Below, one piece after another: positions 10,821 to 21,468 of a stretch of DNA of 64,000 nt. The position numbers were made by a program, and so were the translations under genes. Positions within the stretch are counted from its first letter, which is position 1. Each line of letters opens with the position of its first letter. The stretch covers positions 1,922,001-1,986,000 of the forward strand of contig OY723302.1 in assembly GCA_963210315.1 (NCBI GenBank). The letters are read 5' to 3'. The notes beneath the pieces are model-generated. The model was given only the letters and a program-made list of their open reading frames with translations, did no database searches and was not told where the DNA came from. The DNA is from Rhynchopus euleeides (taxonomy: Eukaryota; Euglenozoa; Diplonemea; Diplonemida; Diplonemidae).

Positions 10821-11783
10821 ATGTCTGGCGATGACTTCCTGATTGATGGTGTGTCGTCAACAGATGCCTTCTGGAAGGTCAGCTCTTTGTTGAGCGAGGC
10901 GAGCGTCTCAGCCGGCGGCGTGGACCTGGTGGTTGCAAAGGACGAGGTGCGGCACTGCGAGGGAGAGGAAGGTTCCCTCTTCGTGGTCACACGCCGCCAC
11001 GCCGCTGGGGCCGACGTGCAGTGGAGCCGCAGCGACGACAACCGCCTGCGGAGCCTCAAGACGCTGCGGGATGAGGGCGACCGCCCCCTCACGGAGGAGG
11101 AGGAGCAGGACCTGAAGGATCTGTCGCCGCGTTTCGACGCGTTTCTCAAGCAGGGCGCGCTGGCCATCGGGAATCTTTCCTTCTCCGCCTACATCGCGTG
11201 GCTGCCCTACTCCCTGGTCATGTCGGTCAACCCGGGGCTCCTCTCAAAAAAGGGGCGAAAAGCTGTCGAGATGCTGGCAACGCTCCCCATCTGCTGCGGG
11301 CAGGGCGAGTCGATGGCGCTGCCCCCCTCCTGGCAGCACTGCGTGGTGCTGCCTGTGAACAGGGTGGTGGGCATCCGGAAGATTGGGAACATCCTCTCGA
11401 CGAAGGCCCTGAAGATACACTACACCTGCGGTGCGCAGGACCCCACGCCCCACATGCTGCAGGGCGACACGGCAGACTGTGACACCGACGCAGTGGGCTT
11501 TGTGACACGGTCAGGCGAGGGCTGCCCGCTGAAGGGTGGCTCCTTCGTCACTGCTGTGAACGACCAGCCCCACCGCCCGGGAGTTCTCCGCGAGCTGCGG
11601 GAGCAGGGCGGGCGGCTGCAGGTCGACGCCCACCCGAGCTGTGCTGTCAAGTGCACCCACCTCCTCCTGCTGTCCGGAGGGCTGCCCGCCCTGCTGAAGG
11701 GTCTGGAGGAGTCGCAGTCCGCCTTTGCCAAGCATAGCAGGGACTCGTCCTTTCTGCGCTCCGAGCGAGATGCGAAACGGTGA
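10821..11783 (+). CDS. Unrecognised 320-residue protein
   Basis: A single-exon frame starting MSGDDFLIDGVSSTDAFWK. I do not recognise a family. It has high GC3 like its neighbours, an acidic TEEEEQD stretch at about residues 89-96, and one hydrophobic stretch (AYIAWLPYSLVMSV, about residues 124-137). It has many cysteines and no signal peptide. The start was chosen at 10821 because it lies 3 nt after a long pyrimidine tract ending CTGCAG, a strong acceptor-like context. The frame is open further upstream, but that part is proline-rich translation of the pyrimidine tract. The gene sits between MOCS2A and a putative secreted protein with no functional link visible. Confidence 0.7.
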   Translation: MSGDDFLIDGVSSTDAFWKVSSLLSEASVSAGGVDLVVAKDEVRHCEGEEGSLFVVTRRHAAGADVQWSRSDDNRLRSLKTLRDEGDRPLTEEEEQDLKDLSPRFDAFLKQGALAIGNLSFSAYIAWLPYSLVMSVNPGLLSKKGRKAVEMLATLPICCGQGESMALPPSWQHCVVLPVNRVVGIRKIGNILSTKALKIHYTCGAQDPTPHMLQGDTADCDTDAVGFVTRSGEGCPLKGGSFVTAVNDQPHRPGVLRELREQGGRLQVDAHPSCAVKCTHLLLLSGGLPALLKGLEESQSAFAKHSRDSSFLRSERDAKR

Positions 11784-12341
11784 CACCGGCGGGGTGATTG
11801 GGCCATTTATGTTCTGTGTGCATTGAAAGCCTTCCGTGTGTTTGTCAGGAGAGGGTGCTTCCTCCCTCTGTGGGTGCTTTGCGATCTGCTGTGTGGGTGT
11901 GGGAGGGGGAGGAGGGGAGGTGACAGTGCTCGGAAACTGGCGTGATATCCTGCTGTGCCTCTGCTGCCGCTGCCGAGCAGGTGGGGGGGGTGTGGGGGTG
12001 TCTTGTGTTCGCCCCGAGCTTGTTTCGGAGCAAAATGGCAGAGGCTGATGTGTGTGTATGTCCCAGAGCCGAAGTCAACAAAATGAGAAGAAAACGGGAA
12101 GGGTGGGGTTCTGCCACAGCGAATGTCTGTCTCCCTCTGGCTGCCCCCATTCGCTGGCACGCGGCAAGGACAGCATACAAGCAACAGGCTTCCCGAGGCC
12201 CTCCTCCCACACACTTGGGGTGCATCCCGATTGGAACGTGCGTTGGGGAGCGAGCAATGAAAGGGCGTGCAGCAACACCCCATGCATACACCAACAGGCA
12301 CCCGCCGCTACACTTCTTTTACACCAGGCAGGGGAGGGAAG
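11784..12341. other. Intergenic region
   Basis: G-run-rich spacer. Open frames on the minus strand here have random composition. A pyrimidine tract ending in acaccag lies about 14 nt before the next ATG. Confidence 0.5.
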
Positions 12342-13115
12342 ATGGCAACAGCACTCCTGACAGCGGTGGCGGCAGCGGTTGTGGCCTCAAGCCCGGTCCG
12401 ACCGACCGGGCTTGAGGTCCTCCCGCACGGCCCTTTGCTCGCCAGATCCGTGGTGGTGGGGCCGGTGGGGAGCATCAACCTGGCGCTGATGGCGCACGGG
12501 GTGGAGGCGTGGCCGGACCTGATGGGGTCGCAGCTGCGCAACCCGCCGGCGTTCCTGGAGCTGCTGCCGCTCACGATCCCGCAGTGGCAGCTGCCCGTGG
12601 GGGTGGATGTGAAGTTCACGTGCCCCGACACGTCGGCTGTGGAGGTGTGCGACGCGTGGGTCTTCTTCTACACGTGCTCCCACAGCTGCGTGACGAAGTA
12701 CCAGGGCGGGATCCCGGGGCTGCTCTCCATCACCCCGGGGTGGATGCGGAACCAGTGCGCCCCGCGGTTTGTGACGGGTGCGCCTGGGGCAAGCTTCGAG
12801 CACCCGATGGGGGCGTTCCGCAGGCAGCTGGCGCGCGGGGAGTCGACCACCATCACCGTCCCGGGGGCGGAGAAGGCGGAGTTCGTGGCGTTCGGGATCG
12901 ACGCGGCTGGGGTGGACTGCGCGAAGCACACGACCCCTGGGGCGTGCCCGACCTCCACGGGGAAGTGCAAGTGGGACGCGGTGAACACCGAGTGCCGCCC
13001 GACGGACTGCAAGGGCGGGCAGGGGCCGGCACCCATGTGCCCGGAGTGCCCGTGGCTGGGGCTCGACTCCCGCCCGCTGAGTGACGGCCCGTTCGGCGGT
13101 GTTCCCGCACCGTAA
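12342..13115 (+). CDS. Putative secreted Cys-containing protein
   Basis: 257 residues. Residues 1-22 (MATALLTAVAAAVVASS) form a hydrophobic Ala/Val stretch consistent with a signal peptide. The body carries paired cysteines (for example FFYTCSHSCV). The C-terminal third has a compact cluster with the order C-x-H-TTPGAC-PTSTGKCKWD-NTEC-PTDC and then CPECPW, loosely like a PSI/plexin-type disulfide knot. No transmembrane helix follows, so a secreted or surface-associated product is inferred. I do not recognise the main domain. The ATG at 12342 follows an acceptor-like tttacaccag. The codon bias is the strongest in the window. Confidence 0.72.
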   Translation: MATALLTAVAAAVVASSPVRPTGLEVLPHGPLLARSVVVGPVGSINLALMAHGVEAWPDLMGSQLRNPPAFLELLPLTIPQWQLPVGVDVKFTCPDTSAVEVCDAWVFFYTCSHSCVTKYQGGIPGLLSITPGWMRNQCAPRFVTGAPGASFEHPMGAFRRQLARGESTTITVPGAEKAEFVAFGIDAAGVDCAKHTTPGACPTSTGKCKWDAVNTECRPTDCKGGQGPAPMCPECPWLGLDSRPLSDGPFGGVPAP

Positions 13116-13641
13116 ATCGCCCGTATTTTCATCTTGCAGCTCCATCATGGACCACGACTGCATCCGATATCCTTTGATTTGTGAAACATCTTTCCCTTTT
13201 CCCTTGGCTCATTCCTTTCCTGGGAAGAGAAGACCCGCACAGCACAGCACGAGGCACATGCGCCGCTTATGCTTCGCATAAAGCGGGACGTGTGTGGTCT
13301 GGTGTGCCTGCCTTTGCACTGCTCTGTCCACTTTGTCTGCCGGAGACGGGATTGGGACGCCCACACGGCATTTGCTGCTGCACCCACAGTGCAAGCAAGC
13401 AAACTACTGTGCGCCTTCCGTTTCCGCCCTGCTCCACCTCCAATGCCCATATGCCACCCTTCTGGCATGCCTTTGCTGTATCCTGTTGCTGTGGCAGGTG
13501 TGCGTGTGGCCCCCTGTGCAAACTGAGGCAGACAGGCCGCACCGCCCCTGTGTGCAGGATGACGTCGAGTACGTTGACACACGTGTTGCCCCACCTCACA
13601 CCCACGCACTTCCCACGTCCAAGCGTTGATTGCATTTGGAG
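13116..13641. other. Intergenic region
   Basis: 3' flank of the preceding gene with C-rich spacer. No gene recognised. Confidence 0.45.
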
Positions 13642-14133
13642 TTATATCTCGCGCGCATGTGTGCCGGCCTTGTATGCAGAAACACGCTTCCACCACTCCT
13701 CTGCACAACTCCCACGACCAAACGAAACAAGGTCTCTCCCTCGGACACGGCGTGTCGCCTGTCCACTGAAGATCTGCGCCTGCAGGGCTTTCGCCTTATC
13801 GACCCCAGGCACTGCTCCGTTGAGATCCATCCTGCCCAAAACTTGAATGATGGTGTCCAGCGACCCACTCCTCCCCAACGCCGTCAGCCACTCTGGGGCT
13901 GCTACCGTGCGGAGCTCCTCCTCGTCATCGTAGTCCTCCCGCAGCGCATTCATGAGAAGAATGAGGTTGGAATCGAGGGAGGTGGCAGCAGCGAGGAAGG
14001 TGGTGGCCAGGAGTTGGAGCAGGGCGGACACCACGGTGAGGCGTCGGGAGCCTGTGCCGCCAAGTAGGTGAGTGGCCCCATTCCTGTGGTGCACTGTCGC
14101 CCCCACGCGCCTCCTCCTCGTTGGGGGCTCCAT
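13642..14133 (-). CDS. Possible minus-strand gene, unrecognised
   Basis: Minus-strand frame of 163 codons from an ATG at 14133. Its middle reads like a folded helical protein (LTVVSALLQLLATTFLAAAT, then ALREDYDDEEELRTV, then APEWLTAL, then LDTIIQVLGRMDL), with GC-rich third positions. The N-terminal 30 and C-terminal 35 residues are less convincing, and an acceptor-like ggcggcacag inside the frame suggests part may be intron. It would be the only minus-strand gene here. The plus-strand frame over the same DNA is less protein-like. Confidence 0.3.
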   Translation of the reverse strand: MEPPTRRRRVGATVHHRNGATHLLGGTGSRRLTVVSALLQLLATTFLAAATSLDSNLILLMNALREDYDDEEELRTVAAPEWLTALGRSGSLDTIIQVLGRMDLNGAVPGVDKAKALQAQIFSGQATRRVRGRDLVSFGRGSCAEEWWKRVSAYKAGTHAREI

Positions 14134-14342
14134 GTGGTAGTCAAAATTGACAGATCACGGTGAGTCAAGGTTTTAGCGAGTCTGCACCTCGTCGCTGTCT
14201 CACGAAGCCACAAGCCACTCCATCGTGTCACCTTCCTCCTGCAGATTGTCCACCCTCCACCCCACGCCTGGTTGCAGAATCTGTCACACGTATTCTTCGT
14301 CAAGCCGCACAACACACACAACCGTGATCGGTGAACTTCGGG

Positions 14343-15089
14343 ATGGCAAACATGCAACCCTACTCGCACTACCTGGTGCTGGATTTCGAGGCCAGCGGGC
14401 ACAACCGCGACAGCAAGACGTGGGAGATCGTGGAGTTCCCCTGCGCGATTGTGGACGCCCGCACGGGGCAGATTCCTGAGGGAGGAGTCTTCCATACATA
14501 CGTGAGGCCCACCGCCAACCCGTCGCTGAGCAGCTTCTGCACCGAGCAGTGCGGGATCACGCAGGACGTTGTCGACAGGGCGCCCGCCATCGAGGAGGTG
14601 CTGCCGATGTTCACCCGTTGGGTCGACGAGCAGGCCCGCCTGCTCCCCATGCCTGCCTTCGCCCTCCTCACATGCGGCGACTACGACCTGAAGACAGCGC
14701 TGCCGGCAGAGGTGGCAAACAAGCGACTCCCCGCCCCGCCGTCCTGGCTCCGCAGGTGGGTCAACCTCAAAAAGGTGTTCGCCACGAGCTACCTCGCACC
14801 CGGGGCCCGCCCCCTGGGCATGGCGGGCATGCTGAATGTGCTTCGGCTCGCCCTTGAGGGGCGGCATCACAGCGGCATCGACGACGTCCGGAACCTCGTG
14901 CGTGTTGTGCAGAGGCTGCTGCGGGACGGCGTCACGATGCACGTCACAGGCGCCTGCGGCGATGCAGCCGTGGACCCCGCCCCTCCTGTGATTCCGGGGG
15001 TGCAGGGTCCGCCCGCCCTTGCTGGGCTCTCTGAGCCTGCGCCCCGGCGTACCGCAAAGAAGGCGAAGACACGTCTGCAGGGCATGTGA
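14343..15089 (+). CDS. ERI1-like DEDDh 3'-5' exoribonuclease
   Basis: 248 residues, nearly all one exonuclease domain. Motif I is LVLDFEASG (D14, E16). The ERI1-family block EIVEFPCAIVD is followed by YVRP-NPSLSSFC-QCGITQDVVD. Motif II is CGDYDLK (around D113), then a W-VNLKKVF segment. Motif III is GRHHSGIDDVRNL (H176, D180). These residues hold two metals in the DEDDh family, which trims 3' ends of RNAs such as histone mRNA stem-loops, 5.8S rRNA or small RNAs. The N-terminal SAP domain of human ERI1 is absent, so it resembles the short ERI2/ERI3-like or protist forms. The start is at 14343; an in-frame ATG at 14352 is an alternative. Confidence 0.88.
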   Translation: MANMQPYSHYLVLDFEASGHNRDSKTWEIVEFPCAIVDARTGQIPEGGVFHTYVRPTANPSLSSFCTEQCGITQDVVDRAPAIEEVLPMFTRWVDEQARLLPMPAFALLTCGDYDLKTALPAEVANKRLPAPPSWLRRWVNLKKVFATSYLAPGARPLGMAGMLNVLRLALEGRHHSGIDDVRNLVRVVQRLLRDGVTMHVTGACGDAAVDPAPPVIPGVQGPPALAGLSEPAPRRTAKKAKTRLQGM

Positions 15090-15643
15090 CGCCGGGTGTG
15101 GTTCTGTGTCTGGGTGCTCGTGGGGTTGTCGGAGAGCTCGCCCGGCTGCACGACCTCCGGCACGGAAGCCAATGTTCTTCAGGCGTGTGGGGGCGCGCTG
15201 GCCGCCAAGTGTGCTGCCTTGCCTGCCCTGAAGGCCTGAAGGCCTGACACGTCCGCCCACCCGTGGCAGCCCCCTCTGGCCCAGGGTGGCCACGGGAAGT
15301 GGTCCCGAAGGCGCATAACACCCCCCCGTCCCTGGGCAGCCCTAGCCCCTCAGCCCAGGGAGGGGGGGTGGCTTGAATTCAGGTTGCCCCTGCAGCCTGA
15401 GTCGTGTGCGGTTCAATGTTCCAGCAGCCGTTCGGTGGCGCCCTTGTCTTGTTTGGTTCTGTTCTGCACAGCACCCTGAAAGTTGCTGGATGTGGAAGTG
15501 CACCGGAATCGATCCTGAAGAAGGCAGCCCTCATCCCCCCAATCTTCTTTAAAAGGGTGTTTATTGGCAGCACCGCCTGCCCCTCCACCCCTCTCTGACA
15601 GTAACCGGAGACCCCACGGACAGCAACCACACCACAGGAGCTG
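15090..15643. other. Intergenic region
   Basis: Spacer with short G/C runs. A ccacaccacag acceptor-like site lies immediately before the next gene's ATG. No gene recognised. Confidence 0.5.
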
Positions 15644-18600
15644 ATGCTGGCCAGCCTCTGGCAGCGCAAGCCACGACAGAAGAATCATGCGAAGGTGCCG
15701 GCAGGGAAGGCTGCGAAGTATGCTCCTGAGGTGCTCAAGTCCTCCTGCCCGAATGCAGATGTGTTCGCGTTGGACAGACTTGTCGAGAACTTTGTGCGTC
15801 GGAAGGAGCGGGAGCAAGTCCTGGTGGACCAGCGGCTGGCCGCAAGCCTCAGAAAGCTCAGCAAAAAGACGAACAGTTATTACGAGGGGCGCTGCAGGTG
15901 GGATCGCACAGACCGGATTACCGTTGTTGGGGATCTCATCAAGTCACGGGCACAGGTTAAACGTGCAACTTCAAAGCGCACGGTGAAGGTTTTGGTGTCA
16001 GCCTCACTTGAGAAGGCGAAGCATGATCTTGCAGAAGCTGAACAGGCGCGCATCGAGACAGGAGCGCACAGTGACACAGAGCTTGACGTGAAGTACGCAG
16101 CGGTTGCGTCGTTGGAGCAGCTGGCGTCGCGCAGGTGCGATGCAGACGACGAAGTACCCCAGCGCCAGCAGAAGCCCACCCCTCGTGCTGCTGTGTCTGC
16201 TTCTGTGACACCGAGGTGCCGCCGCGCCACGTTCACCCTCGACATCGCAGGCACAATGCAGCCAGCGACCCGCCGCAACACAGTTGTACCAGGTTCACCT
16301 CGACGGGCCTGCAGCTTCATCAGCACAGAGTTCGCCCTCCCTCACACAGGGTCGGATCTGCCCGACGATGTGCCCGCCACAACTGAGTCTTTCATGCCGC
16401 TGACAATACGTGCCCGTCTAGTTTCCATTGTCCTGCACGCACGCCGCCAGCTGGCCGCACGCCGCATGATCGCAGCTGCTGACAGGCGGCGTGTGGCACA
16501 GGCCCTCCGCTTGTGGCGCATGTCCTGCCGGGGGAGGGCGCTGCGTCGCCGGCATCTGCTGCGGCAGGGCCTCACCCTCCTCGTGTGGCATGCAAACAAG
16601 TCACAGCTGTCCCGCCTCGAAGGTGCCCGGCTGCTGCGCCGGTGCAAGGACGCGTGGCTCCTGCAGCACTGCCTCGCAGCGTGGTGCCGCCTCTCGGCTG
16701 CTCTGCTGTGCCGCAGGCAGGGCCAGCCCGTGCCGGGCTGGCTGCAGGCAGAGGGCGTCGTGCTCCTCACCGCAACGGAAGAGAAGATGCTGCTGGTGGT
16801 GCATGCCACCTGGCTGCAGCTGCACGCGCTCCGCAGGATGCGGCTTGCCTGCATCGGAAGGCTCCGCACCGGACAGCAGGAGGGCCCCCTGCGTTGCTGC
16901 CTCCGAGAACGCTTCCGCCTCTGGAGACAGCGGTTCCGAGCGGAGAGCGGGTTTGCTCGTGCGCGCCGATGCCGAATGCAGTCGCACTTTGGGGCATGGC
17001 GGTGCCATGCGGTGATGGTGCGCCGCGCAGCGACCCTCCGTCAGCAGCAGGCCTCGAGTCAGGTGGCTCGCATCTTCGCAAGCTGGAAGTGTCGGCAGGA
17101 GCGGCGTGCCAGCAGGTCCCTCCACCGCGTGCTCCTCCTGCAGGAGCACCGCTTTGCCCTGCGCGTGTTTATCTATTTCTTGCAGGGCTGGAAGCTGGGC
17201 GTGCTGTGGTGGAAGTGCTGGCGGAAGCTGCGGCTTTCTGCACGGTGGGCCAGGATGTGCCGCGAGTTCAAGAAGATCCCTGCAAAGACGCTTGCGCCGC
17301 ATGTAGAGGCACAGAGCTCCGGCATCGACTCGGTCGTGTTCTGCGATGTGGTCCGCGCTTCCCCTTTTCACATGTACCACAGCGTGGCGGCACTGCGCGC
17401 ACTAGCCATCCCATGTGTAGTCGGACCTTCGTGCGTCAACACCCTCGACCTGCGCGCACCCTTGATGCATCGATCACTGCTCGATGTTGCAGCGCCGCAT
17501 GACTATGCCGCTGAGGTGCTGGACTGCTATCGGGAGAAGACGGCGCGTGTCAAGCGCTACGAGGCATACCTGATCGGGGTGCAGATACACTGCTGCAACG
17601 AAAGCTTCACCGTGCCCCTGTGCGACTCGCTCCCGCCCCCTCGAGATCTGAGCAAGCACATCCCGAGCAAGGGTGGGAAGCGCAAGCGGAAAGACAAAGG
17701 CAAGAAGAAGAAGAAAAAGAAGGAAAAGAAGTTGGACGCCGCCGTGACAGCCGATCATTCTCCGGACAACGATCCCCTCAGCGGCCACAGCAGCGGGCGC
17801 GACGAGATCGACGCCTTCGAGGGTCCGGAGGTTCCGGAATACAAGCTGCGCGACAACGAGTCGCCGCGCGACGTGGACAACGCGGTGCCCAGCGAGACGT
17901 TGCGCAACATCGCCCCGCCGGTGCTGTCGGAGCACGACATGAATCTCACGAGCACAGAGATTCACGGCATTATGGAGGAGTCGGCACGCGTGTCGGATGC
18001 CAACGCCCTTGCTGCAAGCATGGCGTGCCGGCCGCCTCTGTCACGCCGGTCGATCAGTGTCGTGCCCATACACAGTGATGAAGGTGAAGAAGGTGACGGC
18101 GCAGAGCAGGCACCCATGCGCCGGACGCACAACGTCGTGGCGCCGCGCACTGAGAGCATCTTCGCCTCCTCTCGGACATCGCGCGATGGCCGCACTCAGG
18201 GGTCTATTGCCGTGCAGCCCAACGCCAGCACCAGTGTCCATGTCGAGCAGATGAGGGACAGAAGCCTGCGCCGTTCCAGCGGGCAGCTTGCGAGGACCCT
18301 GTCGGTGTCGGGGAGCACCTGCAACACCGGGTCTGACGAGGAGCGCGCCAACAGCAGCGCGTCTTCGAACCAGTCTTGCGAGGACTCCGATGAGGTGTGC
18401 ACGCTGGGTTCCCAGAGGGACGACGTGACGACACGGTCTCTGATGTCTGGCGCTCCGGATGACCTGACGGAGGCCCCCTACCGCAGCAACAGCTTTGCCG
18501 CAAGCAGCAGCAGCTTGGCGGAGGCGGGTGAGGATGACGGGGATGCGATAGAGGCGAGTGGCAGGGGCGTCTCCTGGATACCCGGCACGGAGGCTCGCCT

Positions 18601-19149
18601 CAGGTGCGAAGGGGGTGCTGGGCAGCGGCACTCCCGCATCCTCAGCATCGCAGACCCTGTGCAGCGCAAGTCTGTGATGCGGGAGGAGCTGGTGAAGATG
18701 ATGTTTGAGGACCCGCCCGAGGACAAGCCGTGTGCCAGGGCCCCAGGCGCGTCTGCGACACAGCCCCAGAATATCGGGAGGCTGTCCGTTGCCACGCGGC
18801 ACACGCGCGCGTCGTCCTTGGCACCCCGCCTGGCAAAGGAGTCGAGGGCTGTGCTGACCCCGTCGACCCGCTCTTCGGTATGTCTTGCCAAGCCGTTCCT
18901 GTGTGTCGTATTGCAGCCTAGCCACCTTTCTTCTCACCTGCACACCACCACACGCTTCTTCCGTCACAGTTCCAGTACGTCTCCGTCAGAGAGGAGGAAA
19001 GCACTGCCGTGCACCTCACACGATTCTTCGGCGCCAACTCCGTCAGGCGGGCATCAGAAGCGACGGCCGAAGCACCTGCCTGCCCTGCCGGCAGGCCAGC
19101 TCGTCGCCGCTCGTTTGCCCCATTTACACTTGCCGAGCATCGGGTCTGA
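15644..19149 (+). CDS. Large Sfi1-repeat-like, basic/disordered protein (2 exons)
   Basis: Exons 15644-18877 and 18970-19149, 1,137 residues. The intron 18878-18969 (GTATGT..CACAG, phase 0) is inferred because reading through it gives poor sequence, while splicing gives a charged tail starting FQYVSVREEE and ending at TGA 19147. From about residue 265 to 540 there are many repeats of the form A-x-x-L-x-x-W-[KR] (LRLWRMS, LAAWCRL, FRLWRQRF, FGAWRCH, FASWKCR, LQGWKLG). These resemble Sfi1 centrin-binding repeats of centrosomes and basal bodies. A poly-Lys tract (GKKKKKKKEKK, about 690) and a long Ser/acidic disordered C-terminus follow. A basal-body or cytoskeletal role is inferred only. An upstream exon cannot be excluded. 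Confidence 0.75.
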
Positions 19150-19408
19150 GCGTGTTTCTTGCAGCCCTGTTTATTTGCCGCAAACATGAGGGGAGGACAT
19201 CCGCCCTCCTGTGCCCAACTTGGCGTGTGCTGGGGTGGCCCCACCATGGCTGGCCACTGCGCACAGTCGAGCGAAACCCCCTAATAAGCAAATGCCATCG
19301 CACGCTTGGTCGGTAGAGGGGAGGAATATTGCCTGTTTTCTGTGTTGCTTCAGCCATGTTGTGGCCATTTCTGTGCCAGCCCACCCTCCTGCAGGCAGTA
19401 ACAGCACG
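19150..19408. other. Intergenic region with acceptor-like site
   Basis: Short spacer ending in a pyrimidine tract and ctgcag 14 nt before the next ATG. Confidence 0.5.
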
Positions 19409-21419
19409 ATGCCTCTCACGTATTTGGAGGCTGATGGGAGCCGCTTCTGGCAAGTGGAGGTGACGGGGAAGAAGACGATGATTAAGTTCGGCCCGCTCGG
19501 GACATCCGGGCAGGAACAGTCGAAGGGCCACACCTCCGCTGCCAAGGCCACGGCCTATGCCAAGGAGCAGACGAAGCTGAAGCTCAACCGCGGCTACGTG
19601 GCCAAGGACAGTATGCCATTTGCTTCCCATTTCGCCATTTGTTCCACAGGGCTTTTGCGTTGTGTGTGCGGCAGCCTGATAATGCAAATCCAGAGAGGCC
19701 ACACACTGGGGCCTTCGCTCAGAAGAAGAAGTACAGAAAAGCGAGTCGGAGACAGACCGACACGGCAGGTTGACACAGAGCGAAGGCCCCCGGTGACTCG
19801 AGCATCTTCTCGTCTCGGCGGCTGTCCACCGACTGCTCCAACACATGACCCACCCGACCCACCCCACCACAGAGCCCGAAGACGACGACGATGAGGAGGA
19901 GGACGAGGAGTCCGAAGAGGACGAGGAGCCCGTCAAGGCGAAGAAGGCGCCTGCGAAGGCCTCTGGCAAGAAGAGGAAGAAGGAGGAGGACGAGGACGAG
20001 GACGAAGACGAGGATGAGGATGAGGATGAGGATGACGACGAGGAGCCTCCTTCCAAGAAGCTTCAGAAGGTTGCCCAGCCTGAAGGCGGCCGGCGTGGCG
20101 CAGTCGACCGTGAGCTGCCTGGCGGGGGCAGTGGGGCGGCCATCCACGAGGGGTGGACAGCCAAGCTGAACCAGACCAACACTGGGGGCGGCGCGAACAA
20201 CAACAAATTCTACATCATCCAGCTGGTGAAGCTCAGCAACGGGAAGTTCGGAGTGTGGAACCGGTGGGGCCGTGTCGGGGAGAGGGGGCAGGACAACGGG
20301 CTGAAGACCTACCCCTCCCTGGGGGCGGCACAGACGGATTTCAAGAAGAAGTTCAAGGACAAGACCCGCAACGACTTTGAGTCGACTGTGCTGGAGAAGA
20401 CAAGCGAGTTCAAGAAGGTGCCTGGGAAGTACGGCTTCGTTGAGGTGGATGAGGATGACGAAGGCGGCGACGACGACAACCCGCTCGGGAAGCTGTCGGA
20501 GTCTCAGATCCAGAAGGGGCAGGCCACACTGGAGGAGCTGAGGAATCTGCTGGAGGCCAAGAAGAAGCCCAAGGGGAGCGCGATCGACGCGCTGACCTCG
20601 CAGTACTACACGCAGATCCCGCATGACTTCGGGCGGCGGGCGCCTCCACCCATGAACAACCTGGAGGATGTGGAGGAGCACGAGGAGAAGCTGAAGTTCA
20701 TGCTGCGGATGGGCTTCGACGAGCTCGAGGGCGAGGAGGAGGAGGATGGCCTGACCCCGCTTGATGGGCTGTGGGATCTGGACTGCCCCAAGACCCTCGC
20801 GGACAGCAAGCCGACAGGCGCTTCGGCGGCCGACCTCAAGAAGGCTGTGTCCACGGCAGTCGAGATGCTCGCGAAGCAGACAATCCGGAAGGAAGCGGAC
20901 CCTCACGCGAAGGACGCCGGCCCCAAGGAACTGTTCGGGGCCGTACTGCTGTACACATCGAACTGCATCTACCGCGAGCTCAACCAGGCTCTGCGCGACG
21001 AGGACCGCAAGGCTGTCAAGAGGAAGTACTTCAAGTACGTCCGCCTGCTGTTCCAGAGCTTCGACTTCCTGCGCGCCTGCTCCGAGAGCACGCCTGCCAC
21101 ACTGTGGCGTGGTGTTGGTGTGGACCTCTCGAAGACGTACAAGAAGAACTCTGTTGTCACGTGGTGGGGTGTCTCCAGCTGCACCAGCGAGGAAAGCGTG
21201 GCACGCGGTTTCGCAGGGGGCTGCGCCGGGCAGAGCACACTGCTCTCCATCAAGACGAAGTCAGGCGTCGACATCTCGAGCATCTCCTACTACCAGAGCG
21301 AGAAGGAGACGCTGCTCGCTCCTGGCACGAAGCTCAAGGTCCTCTCCACGAAGCAGGGCAACGGCTACACCGAGATCTCCCTGGAGGAGGTGGGCTCCGC
21401 ACTGGCTACCCGCGAGTGA
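19409..21419 (+). CDS. WGR-WGR-PARP regulatory domain protein with R-S-ExE ADP-ribosyltransferase domain (2 exons)
   Basis: Exons 19409-19610 and 19873-21419 (GTATGC..CACAG intron, phase 1), 582 residues. Exon 1 is a WGR-like domain (FWQVEVTGKKTMIKFGPLGT, then SAAKATAYAKEQTK, ending RGYVAKD). An acidic/Lys linker follows. A second WGR domain lies at about 150-255 with the diagnostic W199-G200-R201. Residues about 270-350 match the PARP regulatory helical domain (PLGKLSESQIQKG, YYTQIPHDFG). The expected PARP H-Y-E fold is not there. Residues about 415-575 instead carry the arginine-ART signature: YRELNQALR, LWRG (R480), WWGVSSCTS (S502-S506) and SEKETLLAPGT (E544-x-E546). WGR and the regulatory domain sense DNA/RNA breaks in PARPs, so damage-linked mono-ADP-ribosylation is inferred. 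The intron holds a MITE. Confidence 0.88.
19708..19790. mobile_element. 83-bp MITE/hairpin in the WGR-ART intron
   Basis: Perfect 13-bp terminal inverted repeats, ggggccttcgctc (19708-19720) and gagcgaaggcccc (19778-19790), enclose 57 bp. The ends match the element at 10460-10666 and, more weakly, 21469-21557. A clear target-site duplication was not seen. Confidence 0.7.
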
Positions 21420-21468
21420 CGCGAGCCGAGCGTGCTCTCTGTTGAGGGGTTTGAGTGTTTGGGGGCCC

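Noticed and set aside
13950..15293. 447-codon minus-strand frame over the ERI1-like gene
   Set aside because: It is the antisense of a well-supported exonuclease gene with high GC3, which routinely opens the opposite strand.
19409..21419. Ordinary PARP1/PARP2-type polymerase
   Set aside because: The catalytic H-Y-E motifs and the usual LWHG start of the PARP core are absent. The catalytic segment has R-S-ExE motifs instead.
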